Source: Saccharibacillus sacchari DSM 19268 (GTDB lineage Bacteria; Bacillota; Bacilli; Paenibacillales; Paenibacillaceae). From it: a stretch of 61,175 nucleotides of DNA. The DNA lies in assembly GCF_000585395.1 (NCBI RefSeq), contig NZ_KK073875.1:6014063-6075237 (forward strand), written 5' to 3'. Made by a program: the position numbers and the translations under genes. The notes under the pieces were generated by a model. It was not told the origin of the DNA and did not search any database. It saw only the letters and a list, made by a program, of their open reading frames with translations. Shown piece after piece: positions 20,011 to 29,419 of the stretch; the stretch's first letter is position 1; the number at the start of each line of letters is the position of its first letter.

Positions 20011-20676
20011 TTAGTTGCCTCCTTCCTGAGCAGCTTGTTTCTTAGCTGGAGGAAGAACTTCTCCACGATAGATCCATACTTTAACGCCGATACGACCGTA
20101 AGTCGTGTGCGCTTCAGCTGTACCGTAGTCGATGTCGGCACGCAGGGTATGAAGTGGAACAGTTCCTTCGCTGTAGCCTTCCGAACGCGCGATTTCAGCG
20201 CCGCCCAGACGTCCACTAACTGCAGTTTTAATTCCTTTAGCGCCTGCACGCATTGTGCGTTGCATCGATTGTTTCAGAGCACGACGGAACGATACGCGAC
20301 GTTCCAATTGTTGTGCAATGCTTTCGGCAACCAGAATAGCGTCCAGTTCTTGGTTTTTGATTTCTGCGATGTTGATGTGTACTTTTTTGCCGTTCGAAAT
20401 CTTAGTGATTTCGCCACGCAGTACTTCAACTTCCGCACCGCCACGTCCGATAACCATACCCGGCTTCGCCGTATGGATCGTTACGTTTACACGGTTAGCT
20501 GCACGTTCGATCTCGATCTTGGAGACAGCGGATTCTTTAAGCTTAGCTTTCAGATATTCGCGAATCTTCACGTCTTCGATCAACAACGTACCGAAGTCTT
20601 TACCAGCATACCATTTGGATTCCCAGTCACGGATGATTCCTACGCGGAGTCCGACCGGATTTACTTTTTGTCCCAC
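20011..20676 (-). CDS. rpsC: 30S ribosomal protein S3
   Basis: 221 residues. KH domain (about 60-110, [15 protein letters not shown]) at the mRNA entry tunnel with helicase activity. [20 protein letters not shown] is the family start. 12 bp after rplV. Confidence 0.98.
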   Translation of the reverse strand: MGQKVNPVGLRVGIIRDWESKWYAGKDFGTLLIEDVKIREYLKAKLKESAVSKIEIERAANRVNVTIHTAKPGMVIGRGGAEVEVLRGEITKISNGKKVHINIAEIKNQELDAILVAESIAQQLERRVSFRRALKQSMQRTMRAGAKGIKTAVSGRLGGAEIARSEGYSEGTVPLHTLRADIDYGTAEAHTTYGRIGVKVWIYRGEVLPPAKKQAAQEGGN

Positions 20677-20688
20677 AGTTGTCCCTCC

Positions 20689-21021
20689 TTACTTTTCGGA
20701 TACAGCCAAAGTGATGTGGCTGGTGCGTTTATTGATCCGGCTTGCGCGTCCCATTGCCCGAGGGCGGAAACGTTTCAAAGTCGGTCCTTGGTTTACGTAA
20801 ACTTGCGAGATAACCAGCTTGCTCACGTCCAGCGAGTGGTTGTGTTCTGCGTTAGCGATTGCCGAGTTCAGCAACTTTTCCAAAATCGGGGATGCCGCTT
20901 TCGGAGTGTGGCGCAGAATCGCGATTGCTTCACCTACGTGTTTGCCGCGAATCAGGTCAGCGACCAATTGGGCTTTACGCGGCGAGATGCGGGAATACTT
21001 CAAGTGCGCTTGTGCTTCCAT
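20689..21021 (-). CDS. rplV: 50S ribosomal protein L22
   Basis: 110 residues. Its hairpin lines the exit tunnel, where macrolide-resistance changes can occur. [22 protein letters not shown] start and [20 protein letters not shown], the tip region, which shows no obvious deletion or duplication. Between rpsS and rpsC. Confidence 0.98.
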   Translation of the reverse strand: MEAQAHLKYSRISPRKAQLVADLIRGKHVGEAIAILRHTPKAASPILEKLLNSAIANAEHNHSLDVSKLVISQVYVNQGPTLKRFRPRAMGRASRINKRTSHITLAVSEK

Positions 21022-21061
21022 GCTATCATAACCTCCCTTCGGACTTTAATGTAAGGTCCGT

Positions 21062-21340
21062 TTAGCGTCTTGTTTTCTTGTCGTCAGCTGCGTGGCCTTT
21101 GTAAGTACGCGTCGGCGCGAACTCACCCAGTTTGTGTCCAACCATATCTTCCGTTACATAAACCGGTACATGTTTGCGACCGTCATAAACGGCGAAAGTG
21201 TGTCCGATGAATTGCGGGAAAATCGTGGAACGTCTAGACCAAGTTTTGATAACGACTTTCTTTTCGGTTTCATTCAGAACTTCTACCTTTTTGAGCAGGT
21301 ATCCGTCAATGAAAGGGCCTTTTTTAAGACTGCGTGTCAT
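21062..21340 (-). CDS. rpsS: 30S ribosomal protein S19
   Basis: 92 residues. Head protein that pairs with S13. [20 protein letters not shown] and [20 protein letters not shown] are signatures. 40 bp before rplV. Confidence 0.98.
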   Translation of the reverse strand: MTRSLKKGPFIDGYLLKKVEVLNETEKKVVIKTWSRRSTIFPQFIGHTFAVYDGRKHVPVYVTEDMVGHKLGEFAPTRTYKGHAADDKKTRR

Positions 21341-21410
21341 CGATTGTAGTCCTCCCTTCAGCTGGCTTGTTCCATGATCCTAACCGGCGAAGCAATGCGG
21401 GATAAGCGCA

Positions 21411-22241
21411 TTACTTCGTGCGGCGACGGATGATGTATTGATCCGAAGATTTGTTTTTCTTGCGTGTTTTGTAACCAAGTGTTGGCTTGCCCCATGGAGA
21501 CAGCGGGGACTTACGTCCGATTGGAGCACGGCCTTCACCACCACCGTGTGGGTGATCGTTAGGGTTCATGACTACGCCGCGGACTTGAGGGCGGTTGCCC
21601 AACCAACGGTTACGTCCTGCTTTACCGATCTTCACGAGCTCGTGGTCTTGGTTGCCTACCGAACCGATTGTAGCGCGGCAAACTTTCAATACGCGACGAA
21701 CTTCGCCCGAAGACAGACGGATCGATACGTAACGCTCTTCTTTACCCAACAGTTGAGCTTCTGTGCCAGCTGCGCGAACCAATTGGCCGCCTTTACCTGG
21801 TTTCAACTCAATGTTGTGGATAACTGTACCTACCGGAATGTTTTCCAGTGGCATTGCGTTACCGATCTTAATGTCCGATCCAGGACCAGAGTAGATGGTA
21901 TCGCCGACTTTCAGACCCTTAGGCGCGATGATGTAGCGTTTCTCGCCGTCCGCGTAGTTGATCAATGCGATATTCGAAGTCCGGTTCGGATCGTATTCGA
22001 TTGTAGCAACGTGGCCTGGAATTCCATCTTTGGTACGCTTAAAGTCGATAATACGGTATTTACGTTTGTGTCCGCCGCCATGGTGACGAACTGTAATTTT
22101 ACCCTGGTTGTTGCGACCCGCTTTTTTGAAGAGCGGCGCGAGCAACGATTTCTCCGGCTGATTCGTTGTGATTTCTTCGAACGTCGACACGCTCATTGCG
22201 CGGCGGGCCGGGGATGTTGGTTTGTACTTTTTGATTGGCAC
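21411..22241 (-). CDS. rplB: 50S ribosomal protein L2
   Basis: 276 residues. Needed for subunit association and peptidyl-transferase integrity. The critical His is in [19 protein letters not shown] (near 230). [18 protein letters not shown] at the start. 14 bp after rplW. Confidence 0.98.
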   Translation of the reverse strand: MPIKKYKPTSPARRAMSVSTFEEITTNQPEKSLLAPLFKKAGRNNQGKITVRHHGGGHKRKYRIIDFKRTKDGIPGHVATIEYDPNRTSNIALINYADGEKRYIIAPKGLKVGDTIYSGPGSDIKIGNAMPLENIPVGTVIHNIELKPGKGGQLVRAAGTEAQLLGKEERYVSIRLSSGEVRRVLKVCRATIGSVGNQDHELVKIGKAGRNRWLGNRPQVRGVVMNPNDHPHGGGEGRAPIGRKSPLSPWGKPTLGYKTRKKNKSSDQYIIRRRTK

Positions 22242-22255
22242 GTTAGTTTCCCTCC

Positions 22256-22549
22256 TTACTCTGCAGATTCAAAGAATTCGAGCGATTTGCTTTCTGGAGT
22301 CAGCGTCACGATCGCTTTCTTCCACTCGCTTGTATAACCGGAATGACGGCCGTAACGTTTCGGTTTAGCCGGAACGCGTTGAACGTTGACTTTCAGCACT
22401 TTCACGCCGAAGATCGATTCTACTGCCTTTTTCACTTCCGTTTTGTTAGCGCTCATTTGCACTTCAAATACGTATTTCGACTGACTCATTGCTTCAGCTG
22501 TACGCTCCGTAATAATCGGGCGTTTGATAAGGTCGCGAGGATCTTTCAT
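22256..22549 (-). CDS. rplW: 50S ribosomal protein L23
   Basis: 97 residues. Docking site for trigger factor, SRP and the Sec channel. [20 protein letters not shown] and the loop [18 protein letters not shown] are diagnostic. Its ATG overlaps the rplD stop by one base (TAATG). Confidence 0.98.
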   Translation of the reverse strand: MKDPRDLIKRPIITERTAEAMSQSKYVFEVQMSANKTEVKKAVESIFGVKVLKVNVQRVPAKPKRYGRHSGYTSEWKKAIVTLTPESKSLEFFESAE

Positions 22550-23172
22550 TATGCGAATACCTCCTGTACCTTCTGTACTGCGTCCTTCGTGATGATCAAC
22601 TTATCATGCACGAGCACGTCAAGAACATTAATGCCGTCGGCTTGAACGAATTTCACGCCAGGGATGTTACGAGCGGACAGAGCCACGTTGTTATCATATT
22701 CCGGAGCCACTACCAGGGCTTTACGGTCTACGTTCAATTTGCTCAGGATACCCGCGAATTCTTTTGTCTTCGGAGCGTTCAGGCTCAGTGCATCCAAAAC
22801 GATAATTTCGTTTGCGATGACTTTCGAAGACAGTGCCGATTTGATCGCCAGACGACGAACTTTTTTAGGCAGTTTGAAAGAGTAGCTGCGCGGAGTTGGT
22901 CCGAAGACGATACCGCCGCCTCTCCATTGTGGAGAACGGATGGAACCTTGACGAGCACGTCCTGTACCTTTTTGTTTCCAAGGTTTACGACCGCCGCCAC
23001 GAACTTCCGAACGTCCTTTGACTTTGTGCGTACCGGAGCGAAGCGATGCTTGTTGCATCACGACCGCTTGGTGGAGCACATGTCCGTTAGGATTAATACC
23101 GAACACGGAATCGCTAAGTTCGATTTCTCCAACTTCGCTACCTTCGATATTGAATACTTTTACTGTAGGCAT
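22549..23172 (-). CDS. rplD: 50S ribosomal protein L4
   Basis: 207 residues. Its loop lines the exit tunnel: [20 protein letters not shown] (about 62-81), where macrolide-resistance changes map; it looks wild type. [12 protein letters not shown] follows. 30 bp after rplC, one-base overlap with rplW. Confidence 0.98.
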   Translation of the reverse strand: MPTVKVFNIEGSEVGEIELSDSVFGINPNGHVLHQAVVMQQASLRSGTHKVKGRSEVRGGGRKPWKQKGTGRARQGSIRSPQWRGGGIVFGPTPRSYSFKLPKKVRRLAIKSALSSKVIANEIIVLDALSLNAPKTKEFAGILSKLNVDRKALVVAPEYDNNVALSARNIPGVKFVQADGINVLDVLVHDKLIITKDAVQKVQEVFA

Positions 23173-23202
23173 TTCATGTTCCTCCTTTCTGCTAAGGATT
23201 TA

Positions 23203-23826
23203 TTATTTCTTCACCGATTCGCGAACTTTAACGAAGCCGTTTTTAGGACCCGGAATGGAGCCTTTAACCAGCAGCACGTTACGTTCCGCATCGACTCTTA
23301 CGATTTCGAGGTTTTGAACAGTGATCGAGTCATGGCCCATGTGTCCTGGCAGGCGTTTACCTTTCGGTACACGGTTAGCCTGGATGGAACCCATCGAACC
23401 CGGTCTGCGGTGGTAACGCGAGCCGTGCGACATTGGTCCGCGGCTTTGTCCCCAACGCTTGATACTACCAGCGAAGCCTTTACCTTTGGATACGCCGCTT
23501 ACGTCGACGAATTGTCCTTCGGCAAACACGTCCGCTTTAAGCACTTGTCCAACCTCGTAGTTAGCGAGGTCAACACCGCGAAGTTCGCGAATGTAGCGCT
23601 TAGGTGCAGTGTCCGCTTTTTTAGCGTGACCTGCCGCCGGTTTGTTGGAGCGGCTAGCTTTCTTGTCCGCGAAACCGATTTGTACCGCTTCATAACCGTC
23701 ATTTTCCAGGTCTTTCTTCTGCAGAACCACACATGGGCCTGCTTCGATAACCGTTACAGGAACGACGTTACCTTCAGCGGTGAACACTTGGGTCATACCC
23801 AGTTTTTTCCCTAAGATACCAGTCAT
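23203..23826 (-). CDS. rplC: 50S ribosomal protein L3
   Basis: 207 residues. Early 23S binder whose extension reaches the peptidyl-transferase centre. [15 protein letters not shown] start, [20 protein letters not shown] and RRPGSMG in the central extension. Start at MTGIL with AGAGGTG upstream, rejecting an in-frame ATG six codons earlier. Follows rpsJ by 39 bp. Confidence 0.98.
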   Translation of the reverse strand: MTGILGKKLGMTQVFTAEGNVVPVTVIEAGPCVVLQKKDLENDGYEAVQIGFADKKASRSNKPAAGHAKKADTAPKRYIRELRGVDLANYEVGQVLKADVFAEGQFVDVSGVSKGKGFAGSIKRWGQSRGPMSHGSRYHRRPGSMGSIQANRVPKGKRLPGHMGHDSITVQNLEIVRVDAERNVLLVKGSIPGPKNGFVKVRESVKK

Positions 23827-23865
23827 GTTGACACCTCTTTTCATTTATGTCCTTATTCAGGATTC

Positions 23866-24297
<432 letters not shown>

Positions 24298-24314
24298 TCA
24301 GAACAACATTCATT

Positions 24315-24343
24315 ATTATATAGAAGATGTCGAGACAATGCAA
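24315..24343 (-). promoter_or_regulatory. promoter of the S10-spc-alpha cluster
   Basis: Minus strand: TTGCAT, 17-bp spacer, perfect TATAAT. Lies between the tuf terminator and rpsJ and predicts a leader of about 135 nt. Confidence 0.8.
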
Positions 24344-24359
24344 CCCTTTTTTAAAATTA

Positions 24360-24419
24360 CACAAAAAGAAAGCGAGGCCCTATCCCGACTTCGGGATGAT
24401 GGCCCCGCCTCGCGCTTTC
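24360..24419 (-). terminator. terminator after tuf
   Basis: GAAAGCG/CGCTTTC stem (24368-24374, 24413-24419) continuing as GGGGCC/GGCCC and an inner ATCCCGA/TCGGGAT. Minus strand continues CTTTTTGTG. Confidence 0.9.
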
Positions 24420-24482
24420 GTTTACAATACAATGTTACTCGTTCCAGTACACTGTTGCTCTATTTAACGGGGTTAGCCGTTA

Positions 24483-25673
24483 TTATTTTTGGATTGTTGC
24501 TACAGCACCGGCGCCTACTGTACGTCCGCCTTCACGAATAGAGAACTTAGTTCCTTCTTCGATAGCGATCGGAGCGATCAGGGATACAGTAACTGTGATG
24601 TTGTCGCCTGGCATTACCATTTCTGCGCCTTCTGGCAGGTTGATGATGCCTGTTACGTCAGTTGTACGGAAGTAGAACTGAGGGCGGTATCCTGTGAAGA
24701 ACGGCTTGTGACGGCCACCTTCTTCTTTAGTCAGGACATAGATTTGAGCTGTGAACTCAGTGTGCGGTTTAACCGAACCTGGTTTCGACAGAACTTGTCC
24801 ACGCTCGATTTGAGTGCGGTCAACACCACGCAGCAGCGCGCCGATGTTGTCGCCGGCTTGAGCGGAATCCATCAGTTTACGGAACATTTCTACGCCCGTA
24901 ACAACGGATTTCTTGGACTCTTCAGCGATACCAACGATTTCGACTTCGTCACCGATCTTAACTGTACCGCGTTCGATACGGCCAGTTGCTACCGTACCAC
25001 GGCCAGTGATCGAGAATACGTCCTCGACTGGCATCAAGAAAGGCTTCTCAGTGTCGCGCTCTGGAGTTGGGATGTACTCATCGATGATGTTGAACATTTC
25101 AACGATCTTTTGAGCCCATTCGCCTTCAGGGTTTTGCAGCGCTTCACGAGCGGAACCTTGGATGATTGGAGTGTCGTCGCCTGGGAAGTCATATTCGCTC
25201 AACAGGTCACGTACTTCCATTTCAACCAGTTCCAGAAGCTCAGCGTCTTCAACCATGTCGCATTTGTTCAGGAATACGACGATGTAAGGAACGCCTACTT
25301 GACGGGACAGAAGGATGTGTTCGCGAGTTTGTGGCATTGGGCCGTCAGCTGCGGATACAACCAGGATCGCTCCGTCCATTTGTGCCGCGCCAGTGATCAT
25401 GTTTTTAACATAGTCGGCGTGACCTGGGCAGTCTACGTGTGCGTAGTGACGAGCTGGAGTTTCGTATTCAACGTGTGCTGTCGAGATCGTGATACCACGT
25501 TCTCTTTCTTCCGGAGCCTTATCGATTTGGTCAAACGCGATTGCAGCACCACCATAAGTCTTCGACAGAACAGTTGTGATTGCAGCAGTCAGAGTTGTTT
25601 TACCATGGTCGACGTGACCAATAGTACCAATGTTAACGTGCGGCTTATTACGCTCAAATTTAGCTTTTGCCAT
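24483..25673 (-). CDS. tuf: translation elongation factor Tu
   Basis: 396 residues, same as Bacillus. GTPase delivering aminoacyl-tRNA. GTP motifs: [10 protein letters not shown] (P-loop), [13 protein letters not shown] (switch II), NKCDMV and SAR (base recognition). Domain 2 carries [13 protein letters not shown]. Only copy in the window, 100 bp after fusA, where a hairpin without a U-run intervenes. Confidence 0.99.
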   Translation of the reverse strand: MAKAKFERNKPHVNIGTIGHVDHGKTTLTAAITTVLSKTYGGAAIAFDQIDKAPEERERGITISTAHVEYETPARHYAHVDCPGHADYVKNMITGAAQMDGAILVVSAADGPMPQTREHILLSRQVGVPYIVVFLNKCDMVEDAELLELVEMEVRDLLSEYDFPGDDTPIIQGSAREALQNPEGEWAQKIVEMFNIIDEYIPTPERDTEKPFLMPVEDVFSITGRGTVATGRIERGTVKIGDEVEIVGIAEESKKSVVTGVEMFRKLMDSAQAGDNIGALLRGVDRTQIERGQVLSKPGSVKPHTEFTAQIYVLTKEEGGRHKPFFTGYRPQFYFRTTDVTGIINLPEGAEMVMPGDNITVTVSLIAPIAIEEGTKFSIREGGRTVGAGAVATIQK

Positions 25674-25722
25674 TTGAAACAGTTCCTCCTTAATATAGAA
25701 AAATTATTGGGTTAAAATCAAT

Positions 25723-25758
25723 CCGGATGATGAGGTCTCGTAAGATTCCATCATCCGG
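25723..25758 (-). other. hairpin between fusA and tuf
   Basis: Perfect 10-bp inverted repeat CCGGATGATG/CATCATCCGG with a 16-nt loop. On the minus strand it is followed by ATTGATTTTAA, a poor U-run. It could be a weak attenuator or an mRNA processing/stability element that lets tuf be expressed differently from fusA. Confidence 0.55.
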
Positions 25759-25773
25759 CGGTGAAAACGAGGA

Positions 25774-27852
25774 TTACTCCCCTGCTTTCGTTTTCGATAC
25801 GATTTCTTCAGCGATGCTCTTCGGAACTTCTTCATAGTGAGAAAGCTCCATCGAGAATACGCCGCGTCCTTGCGTACCCGAACGCAGAGTCGTCGAGTAT
25901 CCGAACATTTCGGAGAGAGGTACCTTCGCACGGATAATTTGAGCACCGCTGCGGGAATCCATACCTTCGATACGGCCGCGGCGGGAGTTCAGCATACCCA
26001 TAACGTCGCCCATGTACTCCTCAGGCACGGTTACTTCGACTTTCATGATTGGCTCAAGCAGGACAGGCTTACACTTTTCCTTCGCTGCTTTAAGCGCCAT
26101 CGAACCGGCGATTTTGAACGCCATTTCGTTGGAATCGACATCATGATAAGAGCCGTCGACGATTGTCGCTTTAACGTCTACCAGCGGGAAGCCCGCGATA
26201 ACGCCGCTCTTCATTTGTTCTTCGATACCTGCAAGTGCCGGTTGAACGTATTCGCGTGGAACGGAACCGCCGACAACTTTGCTCTCGAACTGGCTGCCCG
26301 TACCCGGCTCCAGCGGTTCGAATTCAACCCATACGTGACCGTATTGACCGCGACCACCGGATTGACGTACGAACTTGCCTTCTACGCGAGCCGGTTGACG
26401 GAAAGTTTCGCGGTAAGCTACCTGTGGTTTACCCACGTTGGTTTCTACCTTAAATTCCCGACGCATCCGGTCGATAATGATATCAAGGTGGAGTTCGCCC
26501 ATACCTGCCAGAATCGTCTGGCCTGTTTCTTCGTCCGTATGGGCACGAAGGGTTGGATCTTCCTCGGTGAGCTTGCTCAGAGCCACGCCCATCTTATCTT
26601 GGTCAGCCTTGGTTTTCGGCTCAACCGCGATTTCGATAACCGGGTCAGGGAAGTTCATCGATTCCAGAATAACCGGGTTCTTCTCATCACACAGTGTATC
26701 ACCTGTGCCCGTATCTTTCAAACCAACTGCTGCCGCGATATCGCCCGAATAAACGATGCTGATTTCTTGACGGCTGTTGGCGTGCATTTGCAGGATACGA
26801 CCGATCCGCTCACGTTTGCCTTTCGATGCATTCAGCACGTACGAACCGGATTGAAGCGTACCGGAGTACACGCGGAAGAACGTAAGTTTACCCACGTAAG
26901 GGTCTGTCATGATTTTGAAAGCAAGTGCGGAGAACGGCTCTTCATCCGAAGAATGACGAACAGCTTCCGTACCGTCTTCAAGCGTACCCAGGATTGCAGG
27001 AACGTCTGTTGGAGCTGGCAGATAGTCAACAACTGCGTCCAGCATCAGCTGAATGCCTTTGTTTTTGTAAGAAGATCCACAGATAACCGGGAAAATCTTA
27101 ACATCGACGACGCCTTTACGCAGGCCGGCTTTGATCTCATCAACTGTGAGTTCTTCGCCTTCCAGGTATTTCATCATCAATTCTTCGTCCAGTTCCGAAA
27201 CTTTCTCGATCAGAGTAGAGCGAAGTTCTTCGACTTGAGCCAGATATTCTTCCGGAATGTCGACAACTTCGATATTTTGACCCAGATCGTCTTTGTACAT
27301 ATGAGCTTTTTGCTCAACAAGGTCAATGATACCTGCAAAGTCATTTTCAGCGCCGATTGGCAACTGAATCGCTACCGCATTGGCTTGAAGACGCTCGCCC
27401 ATATCTTTAACAACGTTAAGGAAGTCCGCACCGATAATGTCCATTTTGTTGACGTATGCGATCCGAGGAACGCCGTAACGGTCAGCCTGTCTCCATACGG
27501 TTTCCGACTGAGGTTCGACACCTTCTTTGGCACTGAATACGCCTACTGCCCCGTCCAATACACGAAGGGAACGTTCAACTTCAACTGTGAAGTCAACGTG
27601 TCCCGGAGTATCGATGATATTGACGCGGTAACCGTGCCACTGAGCGGTCGTAGCGGCGGAAGTAATCGTGATTCCGCGCTCCTGCTCTTGTTCCATCCAG
27701 TCCATTGTCGCTGCGCCATCGTGTACTTCACCGATTTTGTGCGTAATGCCTGTGTAGAAAAGAATCCGTTCCGTAGTTGTCGTTTTACCAGCGTCAATAT
27801 GCGCCATGATACCGATGTTACGTGTATTTTTCAAGGAGAATTCTCTTGTCAT
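25774..27852 (-). CDS. fusA: translation elongation factor G
   Basis: 692 residues, same length as Bacillus. Translocation GTPase. [20 protein letters not shown] (P-loop, about 15-34), [18 protein letters not shown] (switch II), NKMD; domain IV carries [15 protein letters not shown]. The regions where fusidic-acid-resistance changes occur show nothing obviously altered by eye. Between rpsG and tuf. Confidence 0.99.
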   Translation of the reverse strand: MTREFSLKNTRNIGIMAHIDAGKTTTTERILFYTGITHKIGEVHDGAATMDWMEQEQERGITITSAATTAQWHGYRVNIIDTPGHVDFTVEVERSLRVLDGAVGVFSAKEGVEPQSETVWRQADRYGVPRIAYVNKMDIIGADFLNVVKDMGERLQANAVAIQLPIGAENDFAGIIDLVEQKAHMYKDDLGQNIEVVDIPEEYLAQVEELRSTLIEKVSELDEELMMKYLEGEELTVDEIKAGLRKGVVDVKIFPVICGSSYKNKGIQLMLDAVVDYLPAPTDVPAILGTLEDGTEAVRHSSDEEPFSALAFKIMTDPYVGKLTFFRVYSGTLQSGSYVLNASKGKRERIGRILQMHANSRQEISIVYSGDIAAAVGLKDTGTGDTLCDEKNPVILESMNFPDPVIEIAVEPKTKADQDKMGVALSKLTEEDPTLRAHTDEETGQTILAGMGELHLDIIIDRMRREFKVETNVGKPQVAYRETFRQPARVEGKFVRQSGGRGQYGHVWVEFEPLEPGTGSQFESKVVGGSVPREYVQPALAGIEEQMKSGVIAGFPLVDVKATIVDGSYHDVDSNEMAFKIAGSMALKAAKEKCKPVLLEPIMKVEVTVPEEYMGDVMGMLNSRRGRIEGMDSRSGAQIIRAKVPLSEMFGYSTTLRSGTQGRGVFSMELSHYEEVPKSIAEEIVSKTKAGE

Positions 27853-27901
27853 GAATGGGATTCTCCCTTCAAAATTCGTTATTGAATGCTAAGCCGAAAT
27901 C

Positions 27902-28372
27902 CTACCAGCGGTAGTGAGCAAACGCTTTGTTCGCTTCAGCCATTTTGTGCGTGTCTTCGCGTTTCTTCACGGATGCACCAGTGTTGTTCGATGCATCGAT
28001 GATTTCAGCCGCCAGACGTTCTTCCATTGTCTTCTCGCCGCGATTGCGGGAGTAGTTAACGAGCCAACGGAGACCGAGAGCTGTACGTCTTTCTGGCTTA
28101 ACTTCGATCGGTACTTGATAGTTCGCACCGCCTACACGGCGAGCTTTAACTTCAAGAACTGGCATGATGTTTTTGATTGCAGCTTCAAATACTTCCATCG
28201 GGTCATTGCCCGTACGTTCCTGAATCAATTTGAACGAGTTGTAAAGGATGTTTTGAGCTACACCGCGTTTTCCGTCGATCATGATGCGGTTGATCAGACG
28301 AGTAACCAGTTTGCTGTTGTACACCGGATCCGGCAGTACGTCTCTTTTGGTAACTGGACCTTTGCGTGGCAT
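27902..28372 (-). CDS. rpsG: 30S ribosomal protein S7
   Basis: 156 residues. Nucleates the 30S head; contacts E-site t[23 protein letters not shown] start and [19 protein letters not shown]. 46 bp after rpsL, 49 bp before fusA. Confidence 0.98.
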   Translation of the reverse strand: MPRKGPVTKRDVLPDPVYNSKLVTRLINRIMIDGKRGVAQNILYNSFKLIQERTGNDPMEVFEAAIKNIMPVLEVKARRVGGANYQVPIEVKPERRTALGLRWLVNYSRNRGEKTMEERLAAEIIDASNNTGASVKKREDTHKMAEANKAFAHYRW

Positions 28373-28418
28373 GGATATCCCCCTTTCTCCGATAGTTGAA
28401 CGCCCTCAGGCGCTCAAA

Positions 28419-28841
28419 TTAATTTTTCTTTTCTTTTGGACGCTTAGCGCCGTATTTCGAACGGGCTTGCATACGTCCGTTTACGCCTGCAGTATCAAGA
28501 GCACCGCGAACGATATGGTAACGTACACCCGCCAAGTCTTTTACGCGACCTCCGCGAACCAGCACTACGCTGTGTTCTTGCAGGTTGTGTCCGATACCCG
28601 GAATGTAAGCAGTCACCTCGATACGGTTCGTCAGACGAACACGGGCATACTTACGAAGCGCGGAGTTCGGTTTACGTGGAGTCATTGTACCTACACGAGT
28701 GCAGACACCGCGTTTTTGCGGAGCGCTCAGGTTTGTTTCTTCACGTTTCAGTGCGTTGAAACCCTTTTGCAGTGCTGGGGATTTCGACTTCACGACTTTC
28801 GCTTGACGTCCTTTGCGGACGAGTTGGTTAATAGTTGGCAT
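28419..28841 (-). CDS. rpsL: 30S ribosomal protein S12, with Arg at the streptomycin-site lysine
   Basis: 140 residues. Decoding-centre protein that sets translational accuracy. [20 protein letters not shown] start; [15 protein letters not shown] in the second decoding loop is normal. In the first loop the motif is [13 protein letters not shown]: residue 56 is Arg (codon CGT at 28674-28676) where Bacillus subtilis and Escherichia coli have Lys (K56 and K42/43). K-to-R there gives streptomycin resistance with near-normal fidelity in several bacteria. Start at MPTIN; an ATG two codons upstream is possible. First of the classical str genes. Confidence 0.98.
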   Translation of the reverse strand: MPTINQLVRKGRQAKVVKSKSPALQKGFNALKREETNLSAPQKRGVCTRVGTMTPRKPNSALRKYARVRLTNRIEVTAYIPGIGHNLQEHSVVLVRGGRVKDLAGVRYHIVRGALDTAGVNGRMQARSKYGAKRPKEKKN

Positions 28842-28929
28842 TGTCATTGCCACCCCCTTCCCATATTGGTAAACATCCTTGTTACAAACCGTCTCCTCAA
28901 GCCCACAGAGCCAGGTGGTTCATAAAAGA

Positions 28930-28978
28930 ACAAATGAAAGTTTTTGCCCCAAGCGCTTAACGCTCCTGAAACAAAAAC
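28930..28978 (-). other. hairpin with U-rich tail between rplGB and rpsL
   Basis: GTTTTTG/CAAAAAC (28972-28978 and 28940-28946 read on the minus strand) enclosing a small AGCG/CGCT stem. It is followed by TTTCATTTGTTCTTTT. It resembles a weak terminator or attenuator between rplGB and rpsL; no promoter is visible between it and rpsL. Confidence 0.45.
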
Positions 28979-29001
28979 GTTCTCACACAGTTATGTCTTT
29001 C

Positions 29002-29250
29002 TCACTTCAGAACCGCAACCATCGCCGCGCCGACTTCGATTCCGCATGCCTTGCCAAGCTCTCGCATGGTTTCGACTTCGGTGATCTTCACGCCGGACTT
29101 CACGCACAGCGATGTGATCTTTGCGATCATCCGCTGATCTGCGTCCATGGCTACATAAACTTCGGAAGCTTCTCCAAGTTCAACCGCTCGCACGGTTTGC
29201 TTGGTGCCGATTTTAACATGAGCATCCTGAAGTCCTTTATCATTAGACAT
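29002..29250 (-). CDS. rplGB: L7Ae-family ribosomal protein (YbxF/RplGB-like)
   Basis: 82 residues. L7Ae/L30e/S12e/Gadd45 fold, a kink-turn RNA binder; in Bacillus subtilis the same gene lies at the same place between rpoC and rpsL. The pattern VELGEASEVYVAMDADQRMI and LGKACGIEVGAAMVAVL fits the family. ATG is preceded by GGAGGATATGCCGA. It opens a new transcript from a strong promoter. Confidence 0.93.
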   Translation of the reverse strand: MSNDKGLQDAHVKIGTKQTVRAVELGEASEVYVAMDADQRMIAKITSLCVKSGVKITEVETMRELGKACGIEVGAAMVAVLK

Positions 29251-29304
29251 TCGGCATATCCTCCAAAAGACAGGATTACAACAACCTGCTCACGCACCTT
29301 TGCT

Positions 29305-29334
29305 ATATTAGCACCTGGCAGAACAGTATGTCAA
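29305..29334 (-). promoter_or_regulatory. strong promoter of the rplGB-rpsL-rpsG-fusA-tuf operon
   Basis: Minus strand: consensus TTGACA, 18-bp spacer, TAATAT preceded by TGC (extended -10). It starts a transcript about 50 nt before rplGB, so the str genes do not depend on rpoBC readthrough. Confidence 0.88.
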
Positions 29335-29394
29335 GCACAGAATGCAGGGTTTCCAGAAAGATTTCTCTTTCCTTCCACCCCGGTTCCGTTGCTC

Positions 29395-29419
29395 CGTAAC
29401 GACTTATTCAGTCGTTACG
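29395..29419 (-). other. hairpin enclosing the rpoC stop codon
   Basis: Perfect 10-bp inverted repeat CGTAACGACT/AGTCGTTACG with a 5-nt loop; the TAA stop of rpoC lies at the loop and stem edge. No U-run follows, so it is not a simple terminator. It could shape the rpoBC mRNA 3' end. Confidence 0.5.
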
